Shown piece by piece: positions 49,206 to 58,352 of a stretch of DNA of 64,000 bases (position 1 is the first letter of the stretch; the number at the start of each line of letters is the position of its first letter). A model generated the notes under the pieces. It was not told the origin of the DNA. It did no database searches and saw nothing but the letters and a program-made list of their open reading frames with translations. The stretch comes from Microbacterium sp. MF43 (GTDB lineage: Bacteria; Actinomycetota; Actinomycetes; Actinomycetales; Microbacteriaceae), in assembly GCF_012847295.1 (NCBI RefSeq), contig NZ_JABBDY010000005.1:124001-188000 (forward strand), in the 5' to 3' direction. A program made the position numbers and the translations under genes.

Positions 49206-50084
49206 ATGGCCGCCACTCCGCACCTGCTTCCCGACCACGCCTGCCTGATCGTCCACGGCAGCGACCAGCCGGGGATCGTGGCGGCCGTCTCGGCCCTCAT
49301 CACGCGAAACCACGGCAACATCGTCGCGTTCGATCAGTACTCCGACGACCCCACGGGCGGCGCGTACTTCCAGCGGGTCGTCTTCCACCGGCCCGATCTG
49401 ACGGCCGGGCTCCCCGCGATCGAGGAGGATCTCGCTCGCACGCTCGGGGACGGGTTCGATCTGCAGTGGTCGATCACCGACCAGTCGGTGCCCAAGCGCA
49501 TGGCGATCCTCGCGTCGAAGCAGGACCACTGCCTGCTCGATCTGCTGTGGCGCCACCGCCGCGGGGACCTCCCCGTGACGATCCCGATGGTGATCTCGAA
49601 CCACACCACGTCGGCAGAGGATGTCCGCTCGTTCGGCGTGCCGTTCTTCCACGTGCCCTCGACGCCCGGCCCCGACAAGTCCGCCTCCGAGGCCGAGATC
49701 CTGAAGCTCCTGACCGGGAACGTCGACTTCGTCGTGCTCGCGCGCTACATGCAGATCCTCTCAGCCGACTTCCTCGAGAAGCTCGCCGTTCCCGTGATCA
49801 ACATCCACCACTCCTTCCTTCCCGCCTTCATCGGAGCCGAGCCGTACAAGAAGGCGAAGGAGCGCGGGGTCAAGCTGATCGGCGCCACCTCGCACTACGT
49901 GACCGACGACCTCGACGAAGGCCCGATCATCGAGCAGGACACCGTCCGCGTGACCCACGGCGACAGCGTCGAGGAGCTCGTGCGCCGCGGATCGGATGTC
50001 GAGCGCCAGGTGCTCTCACGCGCCGTGCTCTGGCACGCCCAAGACCGGGTCATCCGCCACGGCAACCACACGATCGTCTTCTGA
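49206..50084 (+). CDS. purU: Formyltetrahydrofolate deformylase
   Basis: A 292-residue enzyme that hydrolyses 10-formyl-THF to formate and THF, balancing one-carbon pools. Residues 8-90 are an ACT domain (CLIVHGSDQPGIVAAVSALI), the regulatory part in E. coli PurU. Residues about 95-290 form the formyltransferase fold with the catalytic triad: Asn in VISNH, His in NIHHSFLPAF and Asp in YVTDDLDEGPI. Length is standard. It is followed by a PCD-like/VOC gene 80 bases on. Confidence 0.95.
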   Translation: MAATPHLLPDHACLIVHGSDQPGIVAAVSALITRNHGNIVAFDQYSDDPTGGAYFQRVVFHRPDLTAGLPAIEEDLARTLGDGFDLQWSITDQSVPKRMAILASKQDHCLLDLLWRHRRGDLPVTIPMVISNHTTSAEDVRSFGVPFFHVPSTPGPDKSASEAEILKLLTGNVDFVVLARYMQILSADFLEKLAVPVINIHHSFLPAFIGAEPYKKAKERGVKLIGATSHYVTDDLDEGPIIEQDTVRVTHGDSVEELVRRGSDVERQVLSRAVLWHAQDRVIRHGNHTIVF

Positions 50085-50164
50085 CAGACCCGTCTGCACC
50101 GGAGTACCGTGGCCCCGGGCCCGGCGCCGATGCCGGATCCAGGCAACCGGCGAAGGGGTCTTCC

Positions 50165-50854
50165 ATGGGCGAGTCCACGAACGGCGAGGCGACCAGCGAC
50201 GAGGCACGGCTCCTCTCGGCGGCCGAGTTCCATCGAGCCGCCGGCGTCTCGGACTGGCGGGTGACGGGGTCGGGCCCGCAGGCCGTCTTCACCGCGGCGT
50301 CGCTGGGGCAGGCCGCGGCACTCGTCGAGCCGATCGTCGCCGCGGCCGAGCGGACCGGCGTCCTGCCTGACATCGATCTGCGCCCCGAGGTCATCGTCGT
50401 ACGCATCCCCTATCGAAACCCCGAAGGCATTCCTGCGGCAGCCGGCGAGTTCGCTGCGGCCGTATCACGGGCGGCAGCCGAACGGTCGCTCCCGGCCGAC
50501 CCCTCGCTCGCGCAGTCGATCGGCATCTATGTGGCGCAGCACTCCCAGGTCGACGCGCGCCCGTTCTTCCTCGCCGCCCTGGGATACGAGGCTTTCGGCG
50601 ACACGGATGCCGTCGACCCGCTGCGCTGCGGACCGCAGCTCGCCTTCAACCCGATCGCGGGAGACTCACCGGCGCGAGGGCGCACCCACTTCGATGTCTT
50701 CGTTCCGGCCGACCAGGCGCAGGCGCGAGTGGATGCCGCCGTGGCCGCCGGTGGGCGGCTCGCCGACGACTCTCACGCCCCCGCGTGGTGGTCGCTCGCG
50801 TCCCCCGACAACCACGGCGTCGACATCGCCTCGTGGACCGACACGTACGAGTGA
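50165..50854 (+). CDS. Pterin-4a-carbinolamine dehydratase-like domain fused to a VOC domain
   Basis: A 229-residue fusion. Residues 14-115 resemble the 4a-hydroxytetrahydrobiopterin dehydratase fold (LLSAAEFHRAAGVSDWRV, then PDIDLRPEVIVVRIPYRNPEGIP), but the catalytic His triad PxH..H of PCD is not evident. Residues 118-229 are a VOC/glyoxalase-like domain (DARPFFLAALGYEAFG, HFDVFVPADQAQARVDAAV, ASPDNHGVDIASW). Such fusions are common in Actinobacteria and are of unknown function. The ATG follows GGGTCTTCC without a clear SD. Confidence 0.8.
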   Translation: MGESTNGEATSDEARLLSAAEFHRAAGVSDWRVTGSGPQAVFTAASLGQAAALVEPIVAAAERTGVLPDIDLRPEVIVVRIPYRNPEGIPAAAGEFAAAVSRAAAERSLPADPSLAQSIGIYVAQHSQVDARPFFLAALGYEAFGDTDAVDPLRCGPQLAFNPIAGDSPARGRTHFDVFVPADQAQARVDAAVAAGGRLADDSHAPAWWSLASPDNHGVDIASWTDTYE

Positions 50855-51001
50855 TCAGCTCTCCACGACGGCGGGCCGCGCTCGGCTACCGCCTCCACAC
50901 CATCAGCTCAGCCGCCTGAGGGCGAGGTGGTTTCGGGCGGAGGCGATCGGATCCAGGCGACGATGGTCTTCGAGAAGATCGTCTAGCCGTCATGCGGGTG
51001 C

Positions 51002-52663
51002 TCAGCCGCTGAAGGCGTCGACGAACCGGTCGCGGAACTCGTCCATGCGCCATACCGGCGCGTCTGCGGACGGATGCACGCCGTCCTCCCAGCCCCACGA
51101 GGCGATCCGCCCGAACAGGTCGGGGTCGTTCGCGATGATCGTGATGGGCACGTCGTACGGGGCATCCGTTCCGCTCACCCTTCTCGCGGGCTGATGGTCG
51201 CCGACGAGCACGAGCACCAGGTCGCGCTGCTCGAACGCCTCCAGGTACGAGAAGGTCGCCCCGAGGGAGTATTCGACGGATGCCGCGTAGAGCGCCTGCG
51301 CGCGCTCGGCGTCTGTCAGCGCGGCCACGGCGGGCTGGCCGCTCTCGGCCTGCGCCGCGAACACGGCGCCGTCGCCCAGCTCATCCCAGGGCAGCAGGCG
51401 TGGGAGCGGCGTCCACGGTGCGTGCGACGACACCAGATCCACCTCCGCCATGACCGGCAGGGTCGCGGGGGCGAGCACCCGGTCGTGGAAGGTGCTCCAG
51501 GTGTACTGGTCGGGCATGCGCGCGTACCCGAACGCCGGCCCCTGGTACCCCATGTTCCGGGAGTCGAGCACGGTGTCGAAGCCGTAGAACGACTGACCCT
51601 CCTCCCAGAAGCGCCGGTTGGACGGCACCACGGCGGCCGTCTGCCAGCCGGCCTCCTCGAACGCGGAGGTCAGGGTCAGCCGGTCGGTCGTCATCAGCCG
51701 GCCGTACTTCTGCTGCGAGTCGACCCACACTCCGCTCTGCAGCGTGGCGTGGGCGAGCCAGCTCACGCCGCCGAACGTCGGCGATGCGAGGAACGCGCTC
51801 TGCGCGACGTATCCCCTGCGTTCGAGCGCCGCTGCGCCCTCGTCGAGCGTCCGTTCTATTCCGCGCGTGAAGCCCGACGGCTCGACGGCGGTCCGGCCGT
51901 AGCTCTCCACGAACGCGATCACGACGTCCTTGCCGGCGAGCGCCGTCAGCAGCTCCTCACCGGGCTGCGCGGCGAGCTGATCGGCCGCGATCGACTCGTC
52001 GAACACCCTGAGCGCTTCGACGTCGGCGATCGCGCGAGCCGACGTCGTGACGAGCGCGTCGAGGGAACGGGATGCCGCCGCCGACGCACCCGCGGATTGC
52101 GCCCCGACGAAGGCGAACGCGATCCATGCGAGTGCGACCGCCGCGAGAAGCATCCGTCCCCGACTCCCCGCCCTTGCGGTGAGGCGCCCGACGCGGAGCG
52201 CGGCGGCGGCGAGCGCGAAGCCGCACCCGACGAAGATCGCGACGACGGCGATCAGCACCGACCACGCCCCGACGGCGCCGACGGCGTCCTCGACGACCCC
52301 GAAGGCGTTCACGAGTGCGATGCCGTCCTCGGCCGCGCTGAAAGGCCGGTCGATCGACGCGCGGAAGGCGACGTCGAGCGCCGCGACGAGCAGCGCGGCG
52401 ACGATGACGGCGGCATAGGCCGCAGCGGCGAGACCCTGCCCGAGGGCGGACGCCAGCACGCCGACCGCCAGCACGACCACGATCGATTCCACCGGCACGC
52501 CGACGAGCTGCGCCGGGTCGCCGGCACTCAACGCGCCGGGAACGAGGGGAAGCAGCGCGAGAGCGGCGACGGCGATCGCCGTGACCGCAGCAGAGCGTCC
52601 GCCGGGGCGGGACCCCGCGCCCGCCCCGAGCGGCGGCGTAAACGGTCCTCGGTCACCGGTCAT
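51002..52663 (-). CDS. Membrane sulfatase-like / LTA-synthase-like hydrolase
   Basis: A 553-residue protein. The N-terminal 190 residues contain four to five transmembrane helices. The extracellular remainder has an alkaline-phosphatase/sulfatase fold (DVVIAFVESYGRTAVE with the first metal Glu, SFLASPTFGGVSWLAHATLQSGVW, MAEVDLVSSHAPWTPLP, LVLVLVGDHQPARRVSG with the Asp-His metal pair). The Thr/Ser nucleophile is probably in GGVSW. It could transfer or remove phosphate- or sulfate-linked groups on envelope glycans or lipids. It is the last gene of the seven-gene operon; its ATG lies inside the end of the RibD-like gene. Confidence 0.85.
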   Translation of the reverse strand: MTGDRGPFTPPLGAGAGSRPGGRSAAVTAIAVAALALLPLVPGALSAGDPAQLVGVPVESIVVVLAVGVLASALGQGLAAAAYAAVIVAALLVAALDVAFRASIDRPFSAAEDGIALVNAFGVVEDAVGAVGAWSVLIAVVAIFVGCGFALAAAALRVGRLTARAGSRGRMLLAAVALAWIAFAFVGAQSAGASAAASRSLDALVTTSARAIADVEALRVFDESIAADQLAAQPGEELLTALAGKDVVIAFVESYGRTAVEPSGFTRGIERTLDEGAAALERRGYVAQSAFLASPTFGGVSWLAHATLQSGVWVDSQQKYGRLMTTDRLTLTSAFEEAGWQTAAVVPSNRRFWEEGQSFYGFDTVLDSRNMGYQGPAFGYARMPDQYTWSTFHDRVLAPATLPVMAEVDLVSSHAPWTPLPRLLPWDELGDGAVFAAQAESGQPAVAALTDAERAQALYAASVEYSLGATFSYLEAFEQRDLVLVLVGDHQPARRVSGTDAPYDVPITIIANDPDLFGRIASWGWEDGVHPSADAPVWRMDEFRDRFVDAFSG

Positions 52664-53384
52664 CCGGAGCCACCTCCCCTTCGGGATGCGCGGAACCCCC
52701 TTCCGCGAAGCGCTCTGACAGCGCGTACCGCAGGAGGACGACGTCGTCGATGGGACGGGTCTCGGCCAGGCGTGCACGCCGAGCAGCCGTCCACGGGAAC
52801 CGGCCCGGCTGCACGAAGCGGGGAGCCAGTGGCTCGCCCACGAAGAACGGTGCGATCACCAGCTGCAGTTCATCGGCGAGATCCTCCACCAGGAACTGCG
52901 TGTGCAGTCGCCCGCCGCCTTCGACCATCAGCCGCCGCACACCCCGTCGACCGAGGTCGTCGACGACGTCGCGCATGGCGACCGGGTCGCCGAGCGGCAC
53001 GACCGTCGCGACCCCTCCGAGCTCCGCCTCGATGCGGTCCCGGTCGACCCGGGGGCAGTACACGATCTTCTCGACGTCACCCGCGGTGAAGAAGGACGAA
53101 TCGACTGCGAGCTCGCCGCTGGCGGTCACCGTCACCTTCTTCGGCGAGGCCGGCAGGCCGGCGTCGCGACGGCGCGCGCGACGCTCCTCGCTCCGCACGA
53201 GCAGGCGGCAGTTGTCGCGTCGCACGGTGGCGGCGCCGACCATGATGGCGTCGCTCTCGGCGCGCAGCTGATCGACCCGGTCGAAGTCCGCCGCGTTCGA
53301 CATCGCGAGCCGCCGAGGCTCCTCGGTGTCGAGGTAGCCGTCGATCGACATCGCACAGCTGAGCGTGACGTAGGGCCGCGTCAT
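52653..53384 (-). CDS. RibD C-terminal-type reductase (pyrimidine/dihydrofolate reductase fold)
   Basis: A 243-residue NADPH-dependent reductase of the RibD_C family. PYVTLSCAMSIDGYLDT at the N-terminus, SDAIMVGAATVRRDNCRLLVR and VRRLMVEGGGRLHTQFL are the substrate and cofactor motifs of 5-amino-6-ribosylaminouracil or pterin reductases. No deaminase domain is attached. Inside the operon it lies beside a pterin-type protein, which suggests reduction of a pteridine or pyrimidine intermediate rather than riboflavin synthesis. It is coupled to both neighbours. Confidence 0.88.
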   Translation of the reverse strand: MTRPYVTLSCAMSIDGYLDTEEPRRLAMSNAADFDRVDQLRAESDAIMVGAATVRRDNCRLLVRSEERRARRRDAGLPASPKKVTVTASGELAVDSSFFTAGDVEKIVYCPRVDRDRIEAELGGVATVVPLGDPVAMRDVVDDLGRRGVRRLMVEGGGRLHTQFLVEDLADELQLVIAPFFVGEPLAPRFVQPGRFPWTAARRARLAETRPIDDVVLLRYALSERFAEGGSAHPEGEVAPDDR

Positions 53385-54340
53385 GAGTTCCGCCTCCGCT
53401 CCCGCTCCAGCCGCCGTCGACGCATCAGGGACACCGCGACCACCACGGCGCCCGGGGCGACCGCGAGCGCGGCGAGCACTCCGAACGCCGTCGCGGCGGC
53501 GATCCCGGCGGCGGCGCCGACCCCCGCTGCCCCGAACGCCCAGGCCGCCGCGCCCTCGCGCGGGCCCCACCCTGCGATGTTGAGCGGGATCGACGAAGCG
53601 AGCACGGCGATCACGGCGGCGGCGGCCACGCGGTCGGCGCCGGGATCGACGCCCACGGCGGCACATGCCACCAGGAAGGTCGCCACGTGGCCGGCGACGA
53701 CCACCGTCGACGCGAGGGACACGCACACGACCGTGCGGATGCTCCCGAACGCGCCTCGCAGGATCTCGAGTTCACGCGCGAGCATCGCGCGCAGGCGCCG
53801 GCTCGTCGCGACGACGATCGCTCCCGCGAGGATCACCCCGGCCAGCACCACCAGCGCCGGAGCGTAGGCCCAGGAACCGACGGCGGCGAGCACCACGACG
53901 GCGAGCGTCAGCTGCACCGCCTGGCCGGCTGCCCGCTCGGCGGCGACGGCGCGAGCGGCTTGAGCGACCCGGTCGACGGTGCGCCCGTGCGACACGGCCC
54001 GGTCCACGTCGCCGATCACGCCGCCGGGCAGGACCGTGTTGAGGAACTGCGAGCGGTAGTACGCGGCGAGTGCCGCCCGCCAGCCGAGGTCGAGTCCCAG
54101 TCGGCCGGCGAGGAGGCGCCACCGCCAGGTGGCCGCCATCGTCGCCACGGCGGCGAGCGCGAACGCGGCCAGCACCGCCGGCGCCGAGATCGCGGCGAGA
54201 CCCCGCAGGAACGGCTCGGCTCCGGCGACGGCGATCATGAGGACGAGGATGCCCGCACCGACGGCCGCCCGGACCCACGGCTGCCAGCGCCGTGCCGTCG
54301 ATGCGGGCCGACGCGGGATCACGCTCGCCGCGGCACTCAC
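53381..54340 (-). CDS. Lysylphosphatidylglycerol synthase TM-like (UPF0104) flippase-type membrane protein
   Basis: A 319-residue integral membrane protein with eight to nine helices. Family motifs are WRLLAGRLGLDLGWRAAL, YYRSQFLNTVLPGGVIGDVDRA, AVAAERAAGQAVQL and SSIPLNIAGWGPREGAAAW. There is no soluble aminoacyl-transferase domain. Members include lipid-linked-glycan flippase-like proteins. The GTG start at 54338-54340 overlaps the methyltransferase stop. The operon context suggests moving a glycosylated lipid product across the membrane. Confidence 0.87.
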   Translation of the reverse strand: MSAAASVIPRRPASTARRWQPWVRAAVGAGILVLMIAVAGAEPFLRGLAAISAPAVLAAFALAAVATMAATWRWRLLAGRLGLDLGWRAALAAYYRSQFLNTVLPGGVIGDVDRAVSHGRTVDRVAQAARAVAAERAAGQAVQLTLAVVVLAAVGSWAYAPALVVLAGVILAGAIVVATSRRLRAMLARELEILRGAFGSIRTVVCVSLASTVVVAGHVATFLVACAAVGVDPGADRVAAAAVIAVLASSIPLNIAGWGPREGAAAWAFGAAGVGAAAGIAAATAFGVLAALAVAPGAVVVAVSLMRRRRLERERRRNS

Positions 54341-55149
54341 GGCGGCCACGCCAGCAGGTCGGTGTGATGCACGACGGCGGAGAGCAGACCGGCTTCCCGC
54401 TCGGCCCGACGCTGGAGCAGGTACTCCCGCGCGGTGGCGGCGAGTTCCGGCCGCTGCTCGACGGCGGCGCCCACCCATCCGTCGAGCCACTCCGCGGTGA
54501 GCTCGCCGTCGCCGGGGCCGAGACGCCACGGCGAGGAGTCGAAGCTCACCGTCCACCCGGATTCCGCGAACAGGTGTGCGGCGACGTCGACCGCATCGGG
54601 GCCGAGCAGGGTGCGACCGTCGGCGCTGCGGCGCTGATGATCGTTGAAGGATGCCTCGAACACCGCGTCCTCGGGGCGAGCGGGGTCGAGTTCGACGGTG
54701 CCGCGGACCGAGAGGGCGAGGAGGGCGGGGACTGCCGCCGTCACGCACGCCCGCACAATGGCTTCCACTTCGGGGGCGGCGAGCACGTCGAGCAGGGCCG
54801 ACGTGACGACCAGCGACGCTCCGGCGACATCTGCCTCCCGCAGCTCCGCCAGGTGCCCGACTCTCGTCTGCACCTCGACGCTCCTCCCCGCCGCATCGAT
54901 CGCTGCGGTGGCAGCCGCGTGCCGCAGCAGCTCCTCGTTCCAGTCGTGCAGCACCCACGTCTGCGGCCCGGGCAGGAGCGGTGCGAGCCACCGCATCATC
55001 GACCCCGTGCCGCTGCCGAGATCGTGGATCGTGAGCGGGGGGCGAAGCATCCGTCCCGCGTTCTCGACGAGCGCGAGCGACCGCGACCGAGCGTCGACGG
55101 GCTCGCGCAGGCTGAGCCAGTCGGCCGAGACCGGGATGACGGCGCTCAT
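54337..55149 (-). CDS. Class I SAM-dependent methyltransferase
   Basis: A 270-residue Rossmann-fold methyltransferase. SAM-binding motif I is IHDLGSGTGSMMRWLAPLL; motif II has the acidic residue in WVLHDWNEELL, and post-motifs VVTSALLDVL and LLALSVRG follow. Substrate is unknown. It overlaps the glycosyltransferase upstream and the flippase-like gene downstream by 4 bases each, so methylation of the operon's small-molecule or glycan product is likely. Confidence 0.88.
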   Translation of the reverse strand: MSAVIPVSADWLSLREPVDARSRSLALVENAGRMLRPPLTIHDLGSGTGSMMRWLAPLLPGPQTWVLHDWNEELLRHAAATAAIDAAGRSVEVQTRVGHLAELREADVAGASLVVTSALLDVLAAPEVEAIVRACVTAAVPALLALSVRGTVELDPARPEDAVFEASFNDHQRRSADGRTLLGPDAVDVAAHLFAESGWTVSFDSSPWRLGPGDGELTAEWLDGWVGAAVEQRPELAATAREYLLQRRAEREAGLLSAVVHHTDLLAWPP

Positions 55150-56162
55150 GACGCGCCTCGCAGGGCCGCGTCGACGACCCGTGCGGTGTCATGCCATCGG
55201 GGCCGGGTCGGCGCCTCGCGCCGCGCGCGGTCGGTGAGCCGGCGTCGCAGCTCGGGGTCGGCCATCCATCCTCGGAGCGCGTCGGCGAGCGCTGCCGGGT
55301 CGCCCGGAGGGACGAGGAGCGCTCCGCCCCCGGGCGCGACCGCCTCCGGGATGCCGCCGACGCGGCTCGCGATGACCGGGATGCCACGGCTCAGCGCGTC
55401 TCCGATCGCGATGCCGTAGCTCTCGGCTCGCGACGGCGCGACGACGAGGTCGGCGGCGGAGTAGGCGTCGCCCAGACTTCTCGGCCCGAGCACGCCGGCC
55501 CACGTGATGCGGCTGGCGAGCCCCGCCCCGGCGGCGCGTTCCGCTACGGCACGCGCGAAGGAGGAGTCCACCGCCGTGGATCCCGCGAAGGTGCACGTCC
55601 ACCGCACCCCGGCCGGCAGACGGGTGAGCGCCTCGACGAGCATGTCCTGTCCCTTGTGCGGCGCGACGGCGCCGACGCACAGCAGCGCGGCACCCGTCCA
55701 GGTGCCGGTGGCGGTCGCCGCGGCATCCGATCCCGGAACGGCCACGATCACCGCGTCGGGTGCCGCCCCGCGCGAGATCAGCTCGCCCTTCGCCCACTCG
55801 CTCGCCGTCACCACAGACCGCGCTGCCCGCAGGGCGCGGAGCTCGGCGTCGACATCGCGCGGGTCGGGATCGGGGAAGGATGCCGCGACCATGTGCGCGA
55901 GCAGCACGACCGCCGCGCGGGCGGCGGCACCCTCGACCGCTTCGGGAGCCTGCATGGCCACGAGCCCGTCGATGAGGACGAGCGCGTGGTCGGGCACCGT
56001 GAGGAAAGGGTCGGACGAGGCATCCGCCCCCACCATCCGCACGTCCCACCCTAGCTCGCGCAGACCGTCGCGGAGGCGCTGGTCGTAGACGCTGCCGCCG
56101 CTCACGCGCGCCGGATCGTCGATCCCCTCGGGAACGACGAACCACAGCGAGCGTCCGGTCAC
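55146..56162 (-). CDS. GT4-type glycosyltransferase
   Basis: A 338-residue GT-B fold enzyme. The N-terminal acceptor domain begins [25 protein letters not shown]. The C-terminal domain has [41 protein letters not shown] and the nucleotide-sugar EX7E-type site [20 protein letters not shown] with [14 protein letters not shown]. This is typical of retaining GT4 enzymes. GTG 56160-56162 overlaps the stop of the PTPS-like gene (GTGA). Confidence 0.9.
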   Translation of the reverse strand: MTGRSLWFVVPEGIDDPARVSGGSVYDQRLRDGLRELGWDVRMVGADASSDPFLTVPDHALVLIDGLVAMQAPEAVEGAAARAAVVLLAHMVAASFPDPDPRDVDAELRALRAARSVVTASEWAKGELISRGAAPDAVIVAVPGSDAAATATGTWTGAALLCVGAVAPHKGQDMLVEALTRLPAGVRWTCTFAGSTAVDSSFARAVAERAAGAGLASRITWAGVLGPRSLGDAYSAADLVVAPSRAESYGIAIGDALSRGIPVIASRVGGIPEAVAPGGGALLVPPGDPAALADALRGWMADPELRRRLTDRARREAPTRPRWHDTARVVDAALRGAS

Positions 56163-56554
56163 AGCGTCACCTCGAACGACGCCCACGCGATGTGGGACTC
56201 GCGCAGAGTGACCTCGATGGCGAAGAGGGTCGCGCCGCCGAGCCCGCCGGCAGCGGCGGTGTCGGCCAGGCGCAGCGCGATCACGCTGCAGAGGCGCTCG
56301 GTCGTCGTGTTCACCCCCGCGAAGTCGGGCTCTTCGTCGAGGTTGCGGTAAGACAGCGCCGAGACGATCTCGTGCAGTGCCGCCGACGCGCGGCCGATGT
56401 CGACCACCACGCCGTCCGCGTCGAGATCGGCCGATCGGAAGGTCGCGTCGACGACGTACGTCGCCCCGTGCAGGCGCTGCGCGGGCCCGAAGGTCTCGCC
56501 TGAGAGGCTGTGCGCGATCATCATGTGGTCGCGTACGGTCACCGAGTAGGTCAT
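56159..56554 (-). CDS. 6-pyruvoyl-tetrahydropterin synthase/QueD homologue with degenerate active site
   Basis: A 131-residue T-fold protein. The fold markers remain: N-terminal strand, His15, [28 protein letters not shown] and [15 protein letters not shown]. Key residues of PTPS/QueD have changed. The zinc motif HGH is HGA (His29, Ala31), the catalytic Cys before it is absent (FGPAQRLHG), and the catalytic Asp-His pair reads Ser68-Tyr69 (ALSYRNLDE). It therefore cannot use the standard mechanism and may bind a pterin-like ligand or catalyse other chemistry. It is coupled to both neighbours. Confidence 0.85.
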   Translation of the reverse strand: MTYSVTVRDHMMIAHSLSGETFGPAQRLHGATYVVDATFRSADLDADGVVVDIGRASAALHEIVSALSYRNLDEEPDFAGVNTTTERLCSVIALRLADTAAAGGLGGATLFAIEVTLRESHIAWASFEVTL

Positions 56555-57528
56555 GCGGGGTCCCTCCAGTCGATCGTGTGACACAGGCCCGGCGCATCGC
56601 CGCGGGCGATGGCGGCCATGGTGGCCGGAAGGTCGCGCCACGAGGATTCGCCCGTCAAGAGCGCGTCGAAGGCGTCGTCCTGAAGCAGGTCGAGCGCGAG
56701 GGCGAGCCGGTCGGCGGTCGTGCGCGTTCCATGCCGGCGCGGCGCGACCGCGCCCACCTGGCTCGAGCGGATCGTCAGGCGGCGGGAGTGGAACGCGCCG
56801 CCGAGGCGCAGGGGCACCTCGCGGCTACCGAACCAGCTCGCCTCGACGATCTCGCCCTCGGTGGCCGCCGTGTCGATCGCCAGCTGGAGGCCCTCGGCGG
56901 ACCCGCTCGTGTCGATGACGAGGTCCCGCTCGGGCGGACTGTCGGAGGGATGCGCGTACGCGAGGTCGAGCGCCCGGCAGACGGATGCCTTGGTGCGGTC
57001 GACATCGAGCACGACGACGTCAGCGCCCGGGATTGCACGCGCGAGCCGCGCGACGGCGCAGCCGATCATGCCCGCGCCGATGACGGTGATCCGGTCGCCC
57101 ACCAGGGGCGAGGCATCCCACAGGATGTTCACCGCGGTCTCGACCGCGCCCGCCAGCACGGCACGCCGCGGGGGCACTCCGTCCGGGACCACGGAGACGG
57201 CGCTCGCGGGAACCACGAACACCGACTCGTGGGGGTAGAGCGTGAACACGGTGCGTCCGACGAGCCCCTCCGGCCCTCGCTCGACGGTGCCGACATTGAG
57301 GTAGCCGTACATCACCGGACCGGGAAACGCGCCCCGCTGGAACGGCGCACGCATGCGCTCCCGCTCGCTCTCGGGGACCTCGCCACGGAAGACGAGCGAT
57401 TCCGTGCCGCGGCTGATCCCCGTGAACAGCGTGCGGACGAGCACGTCGTCCGCACCGGGGTCGCGTGCCGGCGCGCTGCGCAGGGACCCGACACCGGGGC
57501 CTTCCACCCAGAACGCCGCGGCATCCAT
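56551..57528 (-). CDS. Medium-chain (zinc-type) dehydrogenase/reductase
   Basis: A 325-residue MDR-fold oxidoreductase. The N-terminal catalytic domain has [17 protein letters not shown] and [11 protein letters not shown]. The Rossmann domain has [17 protein letters not shown] and [12 protein letters not shown], so NAD preference via the strand-2 Asp is plausible. Canonical catalytic zinc ligands (Cys, then HE) are not visible: Ser or Gly replace the Cys, and the structural zinc lobe is missing, as in QOR/BchC-like members. It is the first gene of the seven-gene operon; an ATGA overlap links it to the PTPS-like gene. Confidence 0.86.
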   Translation of the reverse strand: MDAAAFWVEGPGVGSLRSAPARDPGADDVLVRTLFTGISRGTESLVFRGEVPESERERMRAPFQRGAFPGPVMYGYLNVGTVERGPEGLVGRTVFTLYPHESVFVVPASAVSVVPDGVPPRRAVLAGAVETAVNILWDASPLVGDRITVIGAGMIGCAVARLARAIPGADVVVLDVDRTKASVCRALDLAYAHPSDSPPERDLVIDTSGSAEGLQLAIDTAATEGEIVEASWFGSREVPLRLGGAFHSRRLTIRSSQVGAVAPRRHGTRTTADRLALALDLLQDDAFDALLTGESSWRDLPATMAAIARGDAPGLCHTIDWRDPA

Positions 57529-57614
57529 CAGTCCCGCACCTCACCGGATTGAACCGAAGCCCGCCCCGGCTCCGTGTTCCCAGTGGTATCCATGACGGAG
57601 AAACGGAACTCCCC

Positions 57615-58352
57615 ATGTCGAAGGTTCATCTCGCTCCGCTCTCGTCGTTGATGGCGGGCGCGCTCGGCCTGTTCGCGGTCGATCGCCTCTCCCCGCTGTC
57701 GGCGGTCGGATGGACCGCCGGCCTCCTCTACTTTGTCGCGTCGAACGCACTCCTGGCCAGGGGGTTGCACCGCAGCGGTACGACCTCCCTCGGCTGGGGC
57801 AACGCGGCGACGACGACGCGGTCGACCCTGGTCGGGTTCGTCACGGCGCTCGTCGCGACGTCGTTCACCGCACCGGTGTCGGTGCTTCTGCTCGTCGTGC
57901 TGGCGAGCGTGGCGCTCTCACTGGACGCGGTCGACGGCTGGCTCGCTCGGCGCACCGGCACCGAGACCGACCTCGGCGCGCGATTCGACATGGAGGTCGA
58001 CGCCTTCCTTCTCCTCGTCCTGAGCGCCTACGTCGCCCAGGACCTGGGGGCGTGGGTGCTCGCCATCGGCCTGCTGCGCTACGCCTTCGTCGTCGCCGGA
58101 TGGCTGCTGCCCTGGATGCGCGCGACCCTCCCCGCTCGGTACTGGCGCAAGGTCGTCACCGCCTACGCGGGGATCGCGCTCACGGTGACCGCGTCGAGTC
58201 TCGTGCCCGCAGGGGCGGGCCTGGTCCTCACGCTCGTCGCCCTCGCCCTGCTGATCGAGTCGTTCGGACGCGATGTGCTCTGGCTCATCGCGCGGCGGCG
58301 GCTCACCCCCGCCCGCACCGATGCGGGCTTACGAAGGAGTGAACAGACATGA
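57615..58352 (+). CDS. CDP-alcohol phosphatidyltransferase family protein
   Basis: A 245-residue membrane enzyme with about six helices. The full family signature D(x)2DG(x)2AR(x)8G(x)3D(x)3D is present from Asp104 to Asp129 (LDAVDGWLARRTG, then GARFDMEVD). It transfers a phosphoalcohol group from a CDP-activated donor to an alcohol, making phospholipid- or polyol-phosphate-type products. It is divergent from the pterin/glycosyl operon (86 bases between ATGs), which suggests shared regulation and pathway. It overlaps the following gene by 4 bases. Confidence 0.9.
   Translation: MSKVHLAPLSSLMAGALGLFAVDRLSPLSAVGWTAGLLYFVASNALLARGLHRSGTTSLGWGNAATTTRSTLVGFVTALVATSFTAPVSVLLLVVLASVALSLDAVDGWLARRTGTETDLGARFDMEVDAFLLLVLSAYVAQDLGAWVLAIGLLRYAFVVAGWLLPWMRATLPARYWRKVVTAYAGIALTVTASSLVPAGAGLVLTLVALALLIESFGRDVLWLIARRRLTPARTDAGLRRSEQT

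Noticed and set aside
50959-50983. Inverted repeat GACGATGG...AGATCGTC between convergent genes as a terminator
   Set aside because: The arms pair only with a 3-base bulge and a 2-base loop, and there is no T-run. It is too weak to annotate.
50855-51001. Short frame ending IQATMVFEKIV as a gene remnant
   Set aside because: No start codon, no homology that I recognise and only about 43 codons.
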